From: an uncultured Clostridia bacterium
GTDB taxonomy: Bacteria; Bacillota; Clostridia; Christensenellales; Pumilibacteraceae
Assembly (NCBI GenBank): GCA_944363615.1
Contig: CALVUQ010000005.1
Coordinates: 1 to 64,000, forward strand
Reading direction: 5' to 3'
Length of the DNA: 64,000 nt
The notes under the pieces were generated by a model that saw only the letters and a program-made list of their open reading frames with translations, had not been told where the DNA came from and did no database searches. Below, piece by piece: positions 45,040-53,975 of the stretch. Each line of letters starts with the position of its first letter. Within the stretch, counting starts at the first letter, position 1. A program made the position numbers and the translations under genes.

Positions 45040-45510
45040 CTATTTGATTTCTTCGGCAGCCTCCTCTCTGATATATCCCGTTACGTCCCCGTTAAGATCC
45101 AGAATTTCACGGACCAAAGACGCCGAAACGTGCGCAAGCCCGTTTGAGGACATGAAATAACACCCCTCAACACTGTCGTCCTGAGACTTATAAACGTTGT
45201 AAAGATTACGCTCATATTCGAAATCCACTGTGTTTCTCAGTCCGCGCACGAAAACTTTTATATCGTTTTCCCGCATAAAGTCCACTAAAAATCCGCGGAA
45301 AGGCACGACTATTACGTTCTTCAGCGCGCCGAGAGACAATTGAGCGATCTTAACCCGTTTTTTAAGGTTAAAACGACAGGATTTAGTTTGATTTCCGTCC
45401 GCAACAGCCACATAAAGGGTCGTAAACTGCTTTGAAGCGCGTTCGGCTATTTCATAGTGCCCCAGAGTAAACGGATCGAACGTTCCCGCAAAAACCGCCT
45501 TATTATTCAT
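45040..45510 (-). CDS. coaD: Phosphopantetheine adenylyltransferase
   Basis: 156 residues. H-x-G-H motif in GTFDPFTLGHYEIAERA, RGLRNTVDFEYE, and a C-terminal block HVSASLVREI in place of the common ISSTxVRE. It makes dephospho-CoA, the penultimate CoA step. Overlaps rsmD by eight bases, the standard rsmD-coaD pairing. Confidence 0.97.
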   Translation of the reverse strand: MNNKAVFAGTFDPFTLGHYEIAERASKQFTTLYVAVADGNQTKSCRFNLKKRVKIAQLSLGALKNVIVVPFRGFLVDFMRENDIKVFVRGLRNTVDFEYERNLYNVYKSQDDSVEGCYFMSSNGLAHVSASLVREILDLNGDVTGYIREEAAEEIK

Positions 45511-46069
45511 TATGCCTCTCCTCCTTCGGATATGATAAAAAAGAAAGCACGGTATTGCCGCAAATTCTTTCGTCTTCTATGAATTTACCGGTTTCAAAAC
45601 GCACGTTTCTCGAGTGCTCGATAATCAGCGTGCCGTCCGTTGCAAGAACTCCCAGTTCGTCGATTTTGTCCACAATCTCATTTTCCAGACCGCCGGCATA
45701 AGGCGGATCCGCAAAAATCAGATCAAAACCTTTGTCTTTAAGCTTTTTAAGCGCAAAAGCAAAATCGACGTTATAAACTTCATACGTTTCAGCAGGAGCA
45801 TTCACTTTAACGAGATTTTGTCTTATGAGTTTTATGCTTTCCGAATCGTTGTCTATAAAAACCGCCTTGTCCGCTCCGCGACTTAATGCCTCTATTCCCA
45901 AAGCGCCCGTTCCGCCGAAAAGATCCAATACTTTGATCCCCTCTTTGTAACCCCTTGACGCAAGAATATTGAAAAGCGTTTCCTTTATCCTGTCGGTTGT
46001 AGGCCGTACTTTATCGTTTAACGGGGCAATCAGTTTTTTACCCTTGTATTTTCCGCTTATGACTCTCAT
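45503..46069 (-). CDS. rsmD: 16S rRNA (guanine-966-N2)-methyltransferase
   Basis: 188 residues. MRVISGKYKGKKL start, VRPTTDRIKETLFNIL, SAM motif VLDLFGGTGALGIEALSRGA and catalytic IFADPPYAGG. Methylates G966 in the small subunit. Confidence 0.96.
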   Translation of the reverse strand: MRVISGKYKGKKLIAPLNDKVRPTTDRIKETLFNILASRGYKEGIKVLDLFGGTGALGIEALSRGADKAVFIDNDSESIKLIRQNLVKVNAPAETYEVYNVDFAFALKKLKDKGFDLIFADPPYAGGLENEIVDKIDELGVLATDGTLIIEHSRNVRFETGKFIEDERICGNTVLSFLSYPKEERHNE

Positions 46070-46086
46070 GATATCCGGTCCGAAAC

Positions 46087-46704
46087 TTATTCGTAATTAC
46101 GTATTTCGTTAACGATTTCGATTGCGCGGTTTTTAAGCGAATTGACGCTGTAAACAAAACCTGCAATAAATCCCGCAGATACGATAAGTACCGAAATTCC
46201 TACCGACAACAGCGAAAACCAGGAAACGAATCCCATTTCAAGTTTCAAAATTCCCGCGCCCATAAAAATAAGCGTCAGCGGTAAAAAAATCAAAAGCATT
46301 AAACCCTGCATCCACTGCTGTTTCAACGCAACGCTCAGAACGGTAAACAAAAGCGCAGAAGCCACAAACGGAATTACATACAGAACAGATTTAAAAGGAT
46401 TTATTCTTATGCTTGACTTTGCATGAATATCCGACAAAATCGATTTGTTTTTCAATTTATATTCTTTCTCGCCCGCGATTTTTCCTTTCTGAAATTCAAC
46501 TATAACCGCAGGGGCCGCAAAAACAACGCCGAGCAGAATTTTGACGAATCCGGGAATCTGATCCATTATGAAAATTATACCGAAAACGGAAAAGATGACC
46601 GAATACAGGTACATTCCGCAACTGGACAGTAAATATTCGACAACCGGCTTCCTAACTACCAGCTTTTCGACTTTCGTCCCGTTTGATGTTTTTTTAACAG
46701 CCAT
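46087..46704 (-). CDS. Multi-pass membrane protein of unknown function
   Basis: 205 residues from the ATG at 46704, ten bases after GGGAGG and overlapping the cyclo-ligase stop. About five hydrophobic segments (near 30-50, 53-72, 103-125, 129-150, 158-185). A short cytoplasmic N-terminus is Lys-rich. No family recognised. Sits between 5-formyl-THF cyclo-ligase and rsmD in a compact operon. Confidence 0.75.
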   Translation of the reverse strand: MAVKKTSNGTKVEKLVVRKPVVEYLLSSCGMYLYSVIFSVFGIIFIMDQIPGFVKILLGVVFAAPAVIVEFQKGKIAGEKEYKLKNKSILSDIHAKSSIRINPFKSVLYVIPFVASALLFTVLSVALKQQWMQGLMLLIFLPLTLIFMGAGILKLEMGFVSWFSLLSVGISVLIVSAGFIAGFVYSVNSLKNRAIEIVNEIRNYE

Positions 46705-47272
46705 TATTGTCAATCCTCCCGATGACGCGCGTGGGCGTAACTATTACGTCCAACGGTACGTCGTGTTTTTCGAATTCGATTTCTTCGTTCTGCTGCTCGT
46801 CGTAAGCAAGTCCGATTTTTATCGTGCGGGCTTCAGAAAGATATCTGTCGTAATATCCGCCCCCGTAACCCAAGCGAAACCTTTTTTCATTAAACGCCAG
46901 CATGGGCACAACGGTGACGTCAATATCCTTTTCAGCCTGTAAAAAACAAGCGGAACAATCAGTTAATCCCAAAGCATTACCCAGCTTGTCCGTACGGTCT
47001 ATTATGTTGATGTCCGATAACTTTACGGGCTTCATAACGTCGCCGAAAGTATAAGGAATAAAAATATCCTTTTTGCCGTACAATCGGGTAATTATTTGCT
47101 TCGTATCCGCCTCGCTGCCCATGGACAAATAAAAAAACAGGGAATCGACATTTATTCCCGACAATAATTTTAACACCTTTTGCCTTATTTGGCAATCTTT
47201 TTCATTGCGAAAAGGCAATTCATTCCTTATTTTAAGCGCTTTAATCCTTGATTCTTTCTTGTCGGCAGACAT
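46694..47272 (-). CDS. 5-formyltetrahydrofolate cyclo-ligase
   Basis: 192 residues. Typical blocks: YLSMGSEADTKQII, VVPMLAFNEKRFRLGYGGGYYDRYL, GLAYDEQQ. It converts 5-formyl-THF to 5,10-methenyl-THF with ATP. Start ATG at 47272 with GGAGAGAG; its first 32 bases overlap the alr end. Confidence 0.95.
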   Translation of the reverse strand: MSADKKESRIKALKIRNELPFRNEKDCQIRQKVLKLLSGINVDSLFFYLSMGSEADTKQIITRLYGKKDIFIPYTFGDVMKPVKLSDINIIDRTDKLGNALGLTDCSACFLQAEKDIDVTVVPMLAFNEKRFRLGYGGGYYDRYLSEARTIKIGLAYDEQQNEEIEFEKHDVPLDVIVTPTRVIGRIDNNGC

Positions 47273-48269
47273 AAACTCTCTCCGCTCTTTCGTTTATCAT
47301 TGTCAATACTTCGTGTGATATAGTACTATGTGTGACACAAATACCGTCAATATCGACATTTTTGCCTAAAATATACGCGCGCTGCCCCACTTTACAGTCT
47401 AAACCCGTGACGTCAATCACACATACGTCCATACATACGTTGCCCAAAACGGGACATCTTACGCCGTTAACCGATACAAAATGGTTTTTGATCCTTCTGA
47501 ACCCGTCGCCGTACCCTACTCTTAAAGACGCGATTTCCATATTTTTTTCGGCAATGAAATCGCCGTATCCTATATGGTCGCCAGCAGAAACTTTACCCGT
47601 CCAGATCACATCCGTATAAATTTCCGTTGCCGGCACAACTCCTTTATAACCGTAACCGTACATCGCAAGCCCGGACCTTACCATGTCCAGAAAATATTCA
47701 TGCGGTAATACAAGGCAATTACTTGCGCAACAGTGCAGCTTTATACCTGAATCTTTTATAGGTGATACTGCGTCAATAAACATTTCAAATTGTTTTTTGC
47801 AGCTAATTTCATCCGATTCGTTAAAAAAATGAGTGTACGCCCCATGTATATGCAATCCCTGCTTCTCGGCTGCGGAAAAAACCTTTATGAAATCGCACGC
47901 ACCGACTCCGAAACGGTTCATACCCGTATTTACGGCAACGGAAACCTCAAAAGCCTTCCCCTTAAGAGCTTCCGCCTCTTCGACCGAGCTTATGGACGGA
48001 ATCACGTTTTGAGGCAATTTTTCCCCGTTAAAATCATAATTGAAAACGAGTATTTTTTTCTCAATTCCGCTTTTAACAAGGTTTAACGCCTCTTCACGCG
48101 TTGCAACGGCAAAACAATCTACATAATCGGAAACGGCCTTTGCGACCTCACACAAGCCGTGACCGTAAGCATTGGATTTTACCACAGCGCAAAAATCGGT
48201 ATCGGTTACCGACCGGATAAAACGGATATTATGAATAATTGCGGACAAATCGACGCGGACCGTAAGCAT
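47241..48269 (-). CDS. alr: Alanine racemase
   Basis: 342 residues. PLP lysine in CAVVKSNAYGHG, catalytic Tyr in RVGYGDGFRR, and GNVCMDVCVIDVTG. Provides D-alanine for peptidoglycan; spore formers may carry a second copy for the coat. GAGGGG precedes the ATG. First gene of a cluster running to the coiled-coil protein or the aro pair. Confidence 0.97.
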   Translation of the reverse strand: MLTVRVDLSAIIHNIRFIRSVTDTDFCAVVKSNAYGHGLCEVAKAVSDYVDCFAVATREEALNLVKSGIEKKILVFNYDFNGEKLPQNVIPSISSVEEAEALKGKAFEVSVAVNTGMNRFGVGACDFIKVFSAAEKQGLHIHGAYTHFFNESDEISCKKQFEMFIDAVSPIKDSGIKLHCCASNCLVLPHEYFLDMVRSGLAMYGYGYKGVVPATEIYTDVIWTGKVSAGDHIGYGDFIAEKNMEIASLRVGYGDGFRRIKNHFVSVNGVRCPVLGNVCMDVCVIDVTGLDCKVGQRAYILGKNVDIDGICVTHSTISHEVLTMINERAERVYVCRQERIKD

Positions 48270-48342
48270 AAATTCCCCTCAACGTAAAGACAGAATTCAT
48301 ATGCTTATATATGCTTTGCGGCCGGAACAGGTTAATTTACTT

Positions 48343-49329
48343 TCAGTACTTATCCATAAATAACGTTTTTAATTTCTTAAACGGATACTTTCCGCAAAAA
48401 AACGCCTCACCGAGACTCTTTATGTCGTAACTCTTATCAATCCGAATGTTTTGTTCTTCCGATTTATATACCTTGCGAACTCCGCCAACGGTTTTTATTA
48501 CAAATATTCCGTTGTTTTCATCGATGACATCGTCGCTCACCCTAATTGCAAAATTCATTTTCTTATTCCGGAAAACATCATAAGAAAACAGCTTTTCGAC
48601 ATTGACTATTCGCATCTGCACAAACGCTGACTTCCGATAAGAAAAATTTTCGCACGTCATGCCCTTAAAATAATTTATTTTTTTGAACGCTCCGTAATTT
48701 AAATACGCGTGTTTAGCCACTGCGCCGTTATCAATCGCTAAAAACGCAAAAGGCTTATTCAGTTTGTCATACGCTATATAAATCCCGCCGCCGTCTATTC
48801 CCAGTTCTTTAATATAATTTTCAAAATAGCTTTCGTCGTACGATTCAACAAAGTTAAATTCTTTCGAAAATTCTTCGTAGATATTTTTTAAAACGCTTAC
48901 GTCGCCGTATTCCGCTTTCTTTACCTTATAATCCTTTCCGCCGCAAATTAACATTTTTCCACAATAAGACGCTTCGACAAAGTCATATCTATGGTAATAA
49001 TTATAATCAAAAGGATATAAAGCGGCAAATACAGTCTGCCCCGTGCGCATATTGCGTAAAGCCCTATTTATAACGTTTGCAACAAGTCCGCGCCCCCTGT
49101 ATTCGGACAAAGTGGATACCGCGCTTAAATAATCGACCTGAACGTTTTTCCCGAAAAGCTCGGCGCTTTTGGGCACAATATAACAAGCGCTTACAAGTTT
49201 TCCGTCAACCTCATAAGTAATAATATTGTTTTCGGGTACGGAAGATATGAAATAAGCGGCGTACTCCTTACTGTCGGACGGGAATCCGTCCATATAAAGC
49301 GCTAACAGTTTTTCGTTATTCTGCGACAC
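48343..49329 (-). CDS. GNAT family acetyltransferase, Eis-like
   Basis: 328 residues from a GTG at 49329, chosen because GAGGAG lies seven bases upstream; the longer frame runs into the preceding gene. Acetyl-CoA site SEYRGRGLVANVINRAL, then YPFDYNYYHRYDF typical of Eis-like enhanced-survival acetyltransferases, and a C-terminal sterol-carrier-like region (FAIRVSDDVIDENNG). Substrate unknown. It overlaps the DUF2156 gene by 14 bases. Confidence 0.85.
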   Translation of the reverse strand: MSQNNEKLLALYMDGFPSDSKEYAAYFISSVPENNIITYEVDGKLVSACYIVPKSAELFGKNVQVDYLSAVSTLSEYRGRGLVANVINRALRNMRTGQTVFAALYPFDYNYYHRYDFVEASYCGKMLICGGKDYKVKKAEYGDVSVLKNIYEEFSKEFNFVESYDESYFENYIKELGIDGGGIYIAYDKLNKPFAFLAIDNGAVAKHAYLNYGAFKKINYFKGMTCENFSYRKSAFVQMRIVNVEKLFSYDVFRNKKMNFAIRVSDDVIDENNGIFVIKTVGGVRKVYKSEEQNIRIDKSYDIKSLGEAFFCGKYPFKKLKTLFMDKY

Positions 49330-50200
49330 TTCTACGCTCCTCTGCAAAGTGTTTTTCGCAGAGCATTGCAGGGTTATAGGAAAGCTTTGCACGGCGCAAG
49401 CCTTCTATTCCCATGTCCTCTTGCCTGTTTACGAAAGTGCCGTCGGGAAAATATCTAAGTGCGGTCAATTTGTTTATCGCCTGATAAATCCCCACATATT
49501 CCGTTAGTCCTTTTTCGAAAATCGTGTGAACGATTCCGTTACTCTCAATCGACGAAACCGAAAACCCTGCGTATTTTCCGTCAATTTTGATAACTGCGAT
49601 ACGCAGGTCGAGCTTTTCGCAATATTTAAAAGCCCTTTCCACCGCTTTCTTTTCCAGATCCAGCGTCGAATGGGACGACTCCTTCTCCCAAACTTCGTAT
49701 AATGCCATAAGACCTTCGTAATCGTCGGGCGTATAATCGCTTATAGTATAATTATAAGTTGTTTCGAATCTGGTAACGAAATTGCGTTTTGAGTGAAACG
49801 CTTTTCCGCGAAGATATTTAAGATCGTCTGAATTATAAATATAATCGTAATCGTTGCGACTGCTTGCCGTAAGAAATTTATCGCGGTCAAGAAGAGCGGC
49901 CTGTTCCGGACGAAGCCCGCGCAAACGATAGACAATGCCTTTTTCACGAGCATAATCGGAAATTTTACCGACCGCTTTGAGAAAATCCGAGTCGTTTTTC
50001 ATATACGGCGGCATGAAAACGATGCTGTTGTAAAACGTATTATAAATATACATTATATCGTCCTCAACCGTCATCATTATCGTGTCGTTAACGTCCCACA
50101 AAAAGACTGTTGCAAAATTATATTCCCACCCTAGATCGCTTTTCTTAAGAAAGCTTTGAAACAAACTTTTATCGTCTATAGTTAATTTTCTGAATTCCAT
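49316..50200 (-). CDS. DUF2156 protein (phosphatidylglycerol lysyltransferase C-terminal-like)
   Basis: 294 residues of double GNAT fold: AFHSKRNFVTRFETTYNY, VWEKESSHSTLDLEKKAVERA and FVNRQEDMGIEGLRRAKLSYNP, the last being the family signature. It lacks the membrane flippase part of MprF. In related proteins this domain moves aminoacyl groups from tRNA to lipids or other acceptors. Coupled with an Eis-like acyltransferase. Confidence 0.88.
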   Translation of the reverse strand: MEFRKLTIDDKSLFQSFLKKSDLGWEYNFATVFLWDVNDTIMMTVEDDIMYIYNTFYNSIVFMPPYMKNDSDFLKAVGKISDYAREKGIVYRLRGLRPEQAALLDRDKFLTASSRNDYDYIYNSDDLKYLRGKAFHSKRNFVTRFETTYNYTISDYTPDDYEGLMALYEVWEKESSHSTLDLEKKAVERAFKYCEKLDLRIAVIKIDGKYAGFSVSSIESNGIVHTIFEKGLTEYVGIYQAINKLTALRYFPDGTFVNRQEDMGIEGLRRAKLSYNPAMLCEKHFAEERRSVAE

Positions 50201-50207
50201 GTAATTT

Positions 50208-50573
50208 TCAGTACCTCAAATAACTGTCAAATGCATTTTCTATATGCTCAACGCGCTTATCGGACGTATATACCTCTATTACGTCGAATCTGACGGCACA
50301 GTTGAACAATCTGTATTTTTTTATATATTGCGACGCAACCTGATTTATCTTACGACGTTTCGCGAAATCAACGGCCTCTGCAGCGAAACCGTAATCCTCG
50401 TTAAATCTGGTTTTAACTTCTATAAATACAACGTAACCGCCGTGCGCCGCTATTATGTCGATTTCGCCGATTTCGGTGGTAAAGTTAAGGTCGATTATTT
50501 CATACCCCTTGTTTTTCAGATATTGAACGGCAATCTCCTCACCCGATTTACCCTTTAACTTGGTGCTGATCAT
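50208..50573 (-). CDS. YraN family endonuclease-like protein (UPF0102)
   Basis: 121 residues. Restriction-endonuclease-like core: GEEIAVQYLKNKGYEI, TEIGEIDIIAAHGGYVVFIEVKTR with the D-x(n)-E-x-K triad. Function unsettled. Its start overlaps the rnhB end by four bases. Confidence 0.93.
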   Translation of the reverse strand: MISTKLKGKSGEEIAVQYLKNKGYEIIDLNFTTEIGEIDIIAAHGGYVVFIEVKTRFNEDYGFAAEAVDFAKRRKINQVASQYIKKYRLFNCAVRFDVIEVYTSDKRVEHIENAFDSYLRY

Positions 50574-51169
50574 AAATCGGACCTCTTAAAATTCTTAATG
50601 AAAGTTTTTCTGTGTATCGGACACGGACCAAACTTTTTAAGCGCCGCTATATGTTCCGCCGTACCGTATCCCTTGTTTTTCGCAAAGCCGTACTGCGGAT
50701 AAATAAGGTCATACTCTCTCATAATTCTGTCCCTTGTGACCTTTGCCAATACCGACGCCGCGGCAATATTGTAACTTTGCGCGTCGCCTTTGATAATGGA
50801 TTTAACGGGCACGGAAACGTTTAACTGAACCGCGTCGATCAAAACGAGTTCGGGCTTTACCGACATGCTTTCAATACACTCGGTCATAGCGCGCTTCGTC
50901 GCACGCAAAATATTTATTTCGTCGATAACATCATGCGGAATTATGCTTATCTTATAGACTCCCGAAGCGGTTATTTCGCCGTAAAGTCTTTCCCTTTTTG
51001 CTTCGGAAAGTTTTTTACTGTCGTTTATACCGTCTATCATGCGGTCAAGCGGCAACATGCAGCACGCAGCCACTACCGGACCTGCCAAAGGGCCTCTTCC
51101 CGCCTCGTCCACGCCTGCGATAAAGTTAACGCTGAAATTTTTATCGAAATCGAAAAGGTTTTGCGTCAT
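50570..51169 (-). CDS. rnhB: Ribonuclease HII
   Basis: 199 residues. Catalytic motif AGVDEAGRGPLAGPVVAA (DEAGRG), and AASVLAKVTRDR. Cleaves RNA in RNA-DNA hybrids and single ribonucleotides. Overlaps rbgA by four bases. Confidence 0.98.
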   Translation of the reverse strand: MTQNLFDFDKNFSVNFIAGVDEAGRGPLAGPVVAACCMLPLDRMIDGINDSKKLSEAKRERLYGEITASGVYKISIIPHDVIDEINILRATKRAMTECIESMSVKPELVLIDAVQLNVSVPVKSIIKGDAQSYNIAAASVLAKVTRDRIMREYDLIYPQYGFAKNKGYGTAEHIAALKKFGPCPIHRKTFIKNFKRSDL

Positions 51170-52014
51170 GCTTCATCCGCCTTATCCAAAGTAATTTTTC
51201 CAAGACGCCCTTTCCTGAAGTCGTCAAGAAGCGCCACAGAAGCGCGTTCAACGTCGGGTGCGCCGCCCTTAAGCAAAAATGACCTGCTTAAAGCCACCTG
51301 TTCAAGATCCTTTTCTCCTGAATCGGAAGGAGAAAATCCGTACCTTATGGAAACAGCCTCCGGTTTCATTAAGGCAAGCTCCGACAAAAGCTGAACCGAA
51401 AGCTCGAAAGTGTCGACTACTTCGTCTTTAATGCTGCCCAAATACGCAAGATGACGAGCTGAAACCTGATCGTTAAGCTTAGGATAAAGCGTCCCCGGCG
51501 TATCCAGGACTTCGACGTATTCTCCCACGCGGAACCATTGCTTGCCGCGAGTAACGCCAGGCTTATTGCCGGTTACGGCTTTGGCTTTGCCCAACAAATT
51601 GTTTATAAGAGTGGATTTTCCCGTATTCGGCACGCCTATCACCATTGCTTTTATGGTTGTCCTGACGTTTTTTAAGGCATATTTACGAATCTTTTCGCCG
51701 CATAGTTTTTTAATTATGCTGAGTACGGACGCGGTGCTTTTAGAAACGGTGCTGTTGACGACGACAGCTTCGCTTTTGACGCCTGACAGAAACTTAGCCC
51801 ATTTCAAAGTTTCCTCATCGTCGGCAAGATCGCTTTTATTAAGCACGTAGACTACGGGCAATTTTTCTATATAACGCGCAAAATCGGGGTTAATACAGCT
51901 TTTGGGTGCACGAGCGTCCAAAACGTATATTAAAACGTCGATAAGCCTGATGTTTTCCTCTATCATGCGTATCGATTTTGTCATATGCCCGGGATACCAG
52001 TTTATTACGGCCAT
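51166..52014 (-). CDS. rbgA: Ribosome biogenesis GTPase RbgA (YlqF)
   Basis: 282 residues. Circularly permuted GTPase: G4 LNKSDLAD first, then G1 GVPNTGKSTLINNL and G3 DTPGTLYPK; WYPGHMTKS at the N-terminus is characteristic. It completes late 50S assembly. Start overlaps the trmD stop by one base. Confidence 0.97.
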   Translation of the reverse strand: MAVINWYPGHMTKSIRMIEENIRLIDVLIYVLDARAPKSCINPDFARYIEKLPVVYVLNKSDLADDEETLKWAKFLSGVKSEAVVVNSTVSKSTASVLSIIKKLCGEKIRKYALKNVRTTIKAMVIGVPNTGKSTLINNLLGKAKAVTGNKPGVTRGKQWFRVGEYVEVLDTPGTLYPKLNDQVSARHLAYLGSIKDEVVDTFELSVQLLSELALMKPEAVSIRYGFSPSDSGEKDLEQVALSRSFLLKGGAPDVERASVALLDDFRKGRLGKITLDKADEA

Positions 52015-52691
52015 TATTCCTCTCCGACTAAATCAGGTCTGTTCTTTTTGGTTATTATCAAAGACTGTTCTTTACGCCACTTCTCTATATTGGCGTGATG
52101 TCCGCTAAGAAGAACTTCCGGCACGGAAATACCTTTGAAAACCTGCGGACGGGTATATTGCGGATATTCCAGCTTACCGTCCGAAAAGGACTCCTCCGAC
52201 ACGGATTCGGAACTTCCCAAAACTCCTTCCACATAACGCGCGACACAATCCACCAGAACCATTGCGGGCAGCTCTCCGCCTGTAAGAACGTAATCGCCGA
52301 TGGAAATTTCGTCGTCGAAGCAAAGATCAAGTACGCGTTGGTCCACGCCCTCATAATGCCCGCACAGCAACAATAAGTCGCGATTTTCAGCTGCAAGCCG
52401 TTTGACTAAAGGCATGTTAAGCGTTTTACCTTTGGGCGACATATAAATTCTGTACGCCTTATGCAAAGGGTCTACGGCATTGACCGCGTCGAATATCGGC
52501 TGAGGAAGCATAACCATACCTGCACCGCCGCCGAAAGGATAGTCGTCGCACTTATGATGCTTATCTGAAGAATAGTCCCTGATATCCGTAACGCGTATAT
52601 CAAGGATGTTGTTTTCGACGGCTCTTCCGATAATGCTGGACTTAAGCGGAGCAAACATTTCCGGAAAAAGCGTAAGAATGTCAATCTTCAT
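52014..52691 (-). CDS. trmD: tRNA (guanine-37-N1)-methyltransferase
   Basis: 225 residues from the ATG at 52691, which overlaps rimM and has GAGG upstream. [57 protein letters not shown]: a complete SPOUT trefoil knot. Confidence 0.98.
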   Translation of the reverse strand: MKIDILTLFPEMFAPLKSSIIGRAVENNILDIRVTDIRDYSSDKHHKCDDYPFGGGAGMVMLPQPIFDAVNAVDPLHKAYRIYMSPKGKTLNMPLVKRLAAENRDLLLLCGHYEGVDQRVLDLCFDDEISIGDYVLTGGELPAMVLVDCVARYVEGVLGSSESVSEESFSDGKLEYPQYTRPQVFKGISVPEVLLSGHHANIEKWRKEQSLIITKKNRPDLVGEE

Positions 52692-53190
52692 AGACGCAAA
52701 CCTCGTCAAAAACATTTTTTTTGACTAAAACGACGCCGCTTTCGACATCCACTTTAACGATCATTTTTTTAAGAAAAGGAAATCTTAAAGTTTTTCTGCC
52801 GTCCGTGACGGTAAAAACGTCCGCCGCGCCGTACTGGCTGACGTCGGTGATTTTACCTTTTTCGTCACCGTCGTCCGTAAACAGCTTACAACCGATTATA
52901 TCCGCAATGAAATAGCTGCCTTCTTCAAGCGGAACGGCGTTAACCCTGTCGATTTCTATGAACAGGTCTTTAAGATTTTCCGCTTCGTTACGGTCGGAAA
53001 CGCCTGCGAGTTTCAGATAGACGAAGTCACCGTCCACACGGCAACTTTCCATTTTGTACGGACGGGATTTTATATAAGCTATTTTCAGTTTTTTAAATCG
53101 CTCCGGGTTATCGGTAATGGGCCTGACTTTAATTTCGCCCCTGATTCCCACGGCGCGTACCACTTGCCCTATAGTAATAAAATCGTTCAT
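52681..53190 (-). CDS. rimM: Ribosome maturation factor RimM
   Basis: 169 residues. [26 protein letters not shown] and the PRC barrel ([11 protein letters not shown]...[18 protein letters not shown]). Binds S19 in 30S assembly. Confidence 0.97.
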   Translation of the reverse strand: MNDFITIGQVVRAVGIRGEIKVRPITDNPERFKKLKIAYIKSRPYKMESCRVDGDFVYLKLAGVSDRNEAENLKDLFIEIDRVNAVPLEEGSYFIADIIGCKLFTDDGDEKGKITDVSQYGAADVFTVTDGRKTLRFPFLKKMIVKVDVESGVVLVKKNVFDEVCVYED

Positions 53191-53266
53191 ATCTTTCCTC
53201 GCCGAAAAAACTTATGCTGCCTTATATTAAATTAGAGAGCGTGAAAGCCCTCTAATAAAACGCGTA

Positions 53267-53500
53267 TTATTGCTCGTCCGCTTCAAGAATGACAATCGAA
53301 TACTTGACGCCTTCTTTGCCGCCTGCAGCTTTAACGATCGTCCTTATTGCCTTGGCAATTCTTCCGTCCTTACCGATGACTTTGCCCATATCGGCCTTGT
53401 CAACCTTGACGTTTATTGTGTTATCGTTATCCGCGGTGACGACGACTCCGTCTTTGTTTTCGACAAGCTCGCTCACCAAAAATTTAACAAGTTCTACCAT
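53267..53500 (-). CDS. khpA: KH-domain RNA-binding protein KhpA
   Basis: 77 residues with the KH loop VIGKDGRIAKAIRTIV. Usually located between rpsP and rimM, as here. Pairs with KhpB in some Firmicutes to bind small RNAs and affect cell division. Confidence 0.95.
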   Translation of the reverse strand: MVELVKFLVSELVENKDGVVVTADNDNTINVKVDKADMGKVIGKDGRIAKAIRTIVKAAGGKEGVKYSIVILEADEQ

Positions 53501-53609
53501 ATAAAACCTCGTGTCCGCAGGAAAACTACGCCGAAAACATAAATCGGCATCAATAAAAATTATCCCGCGAAAAATACGGAAAAATCCGCTTTTAACCGCT
53601 TTGCCCTAA

Positions 53610-53906
53610 TTACTCGCCTTTCTTCTTTTTGACGGCTTTGGTTTTTGCGGGCATAGCCTTTGCCTGAAGAAGTCCTGCGCTTACAAGCAAAGCACGTGCG
53701 GTGTCGGTAGGCTGAGCGCCGTCGGCAATCCACTTATTTGCCTTTTCGGCGTCGATCTTGATTTCGGCGGGTTCGGTTTTAGGATTGTAAGTGCCGATTA
53801 CCTCGATGAACTTGCCGTCGCGCGGAGCCCTTGAGTCCGCAACCACCACTCTGTAAAAAGGCGATTTTTTATCGCCCAAACGGGTAAGTCTGATTTTTAC
53901 TGCCAT
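53610..53906 (-). CDS. rpsP: 30S ribosomal protein S16
   Basis: 98 residues: [26 protein letters not shown] and a Lys-rich tail (KAVKKKKGE). Confidence 0.98.
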   Translation of the reverse strand: MAVKIRLTRLGDKKSPFYRVVVADSRAPRDGKFIEVIGTYNPKTEPAEIKIDAEKANKWIADGAQPTDTARALLVSAGLLQAKAMPAKTKAVKKKKGE

Positions 53907-53975
53907 TGTTCTATTCTCCTTGAAAAAAATATTTTACTTATTAAAACGCAGAAATTATCTGCAAATAATAACGTC

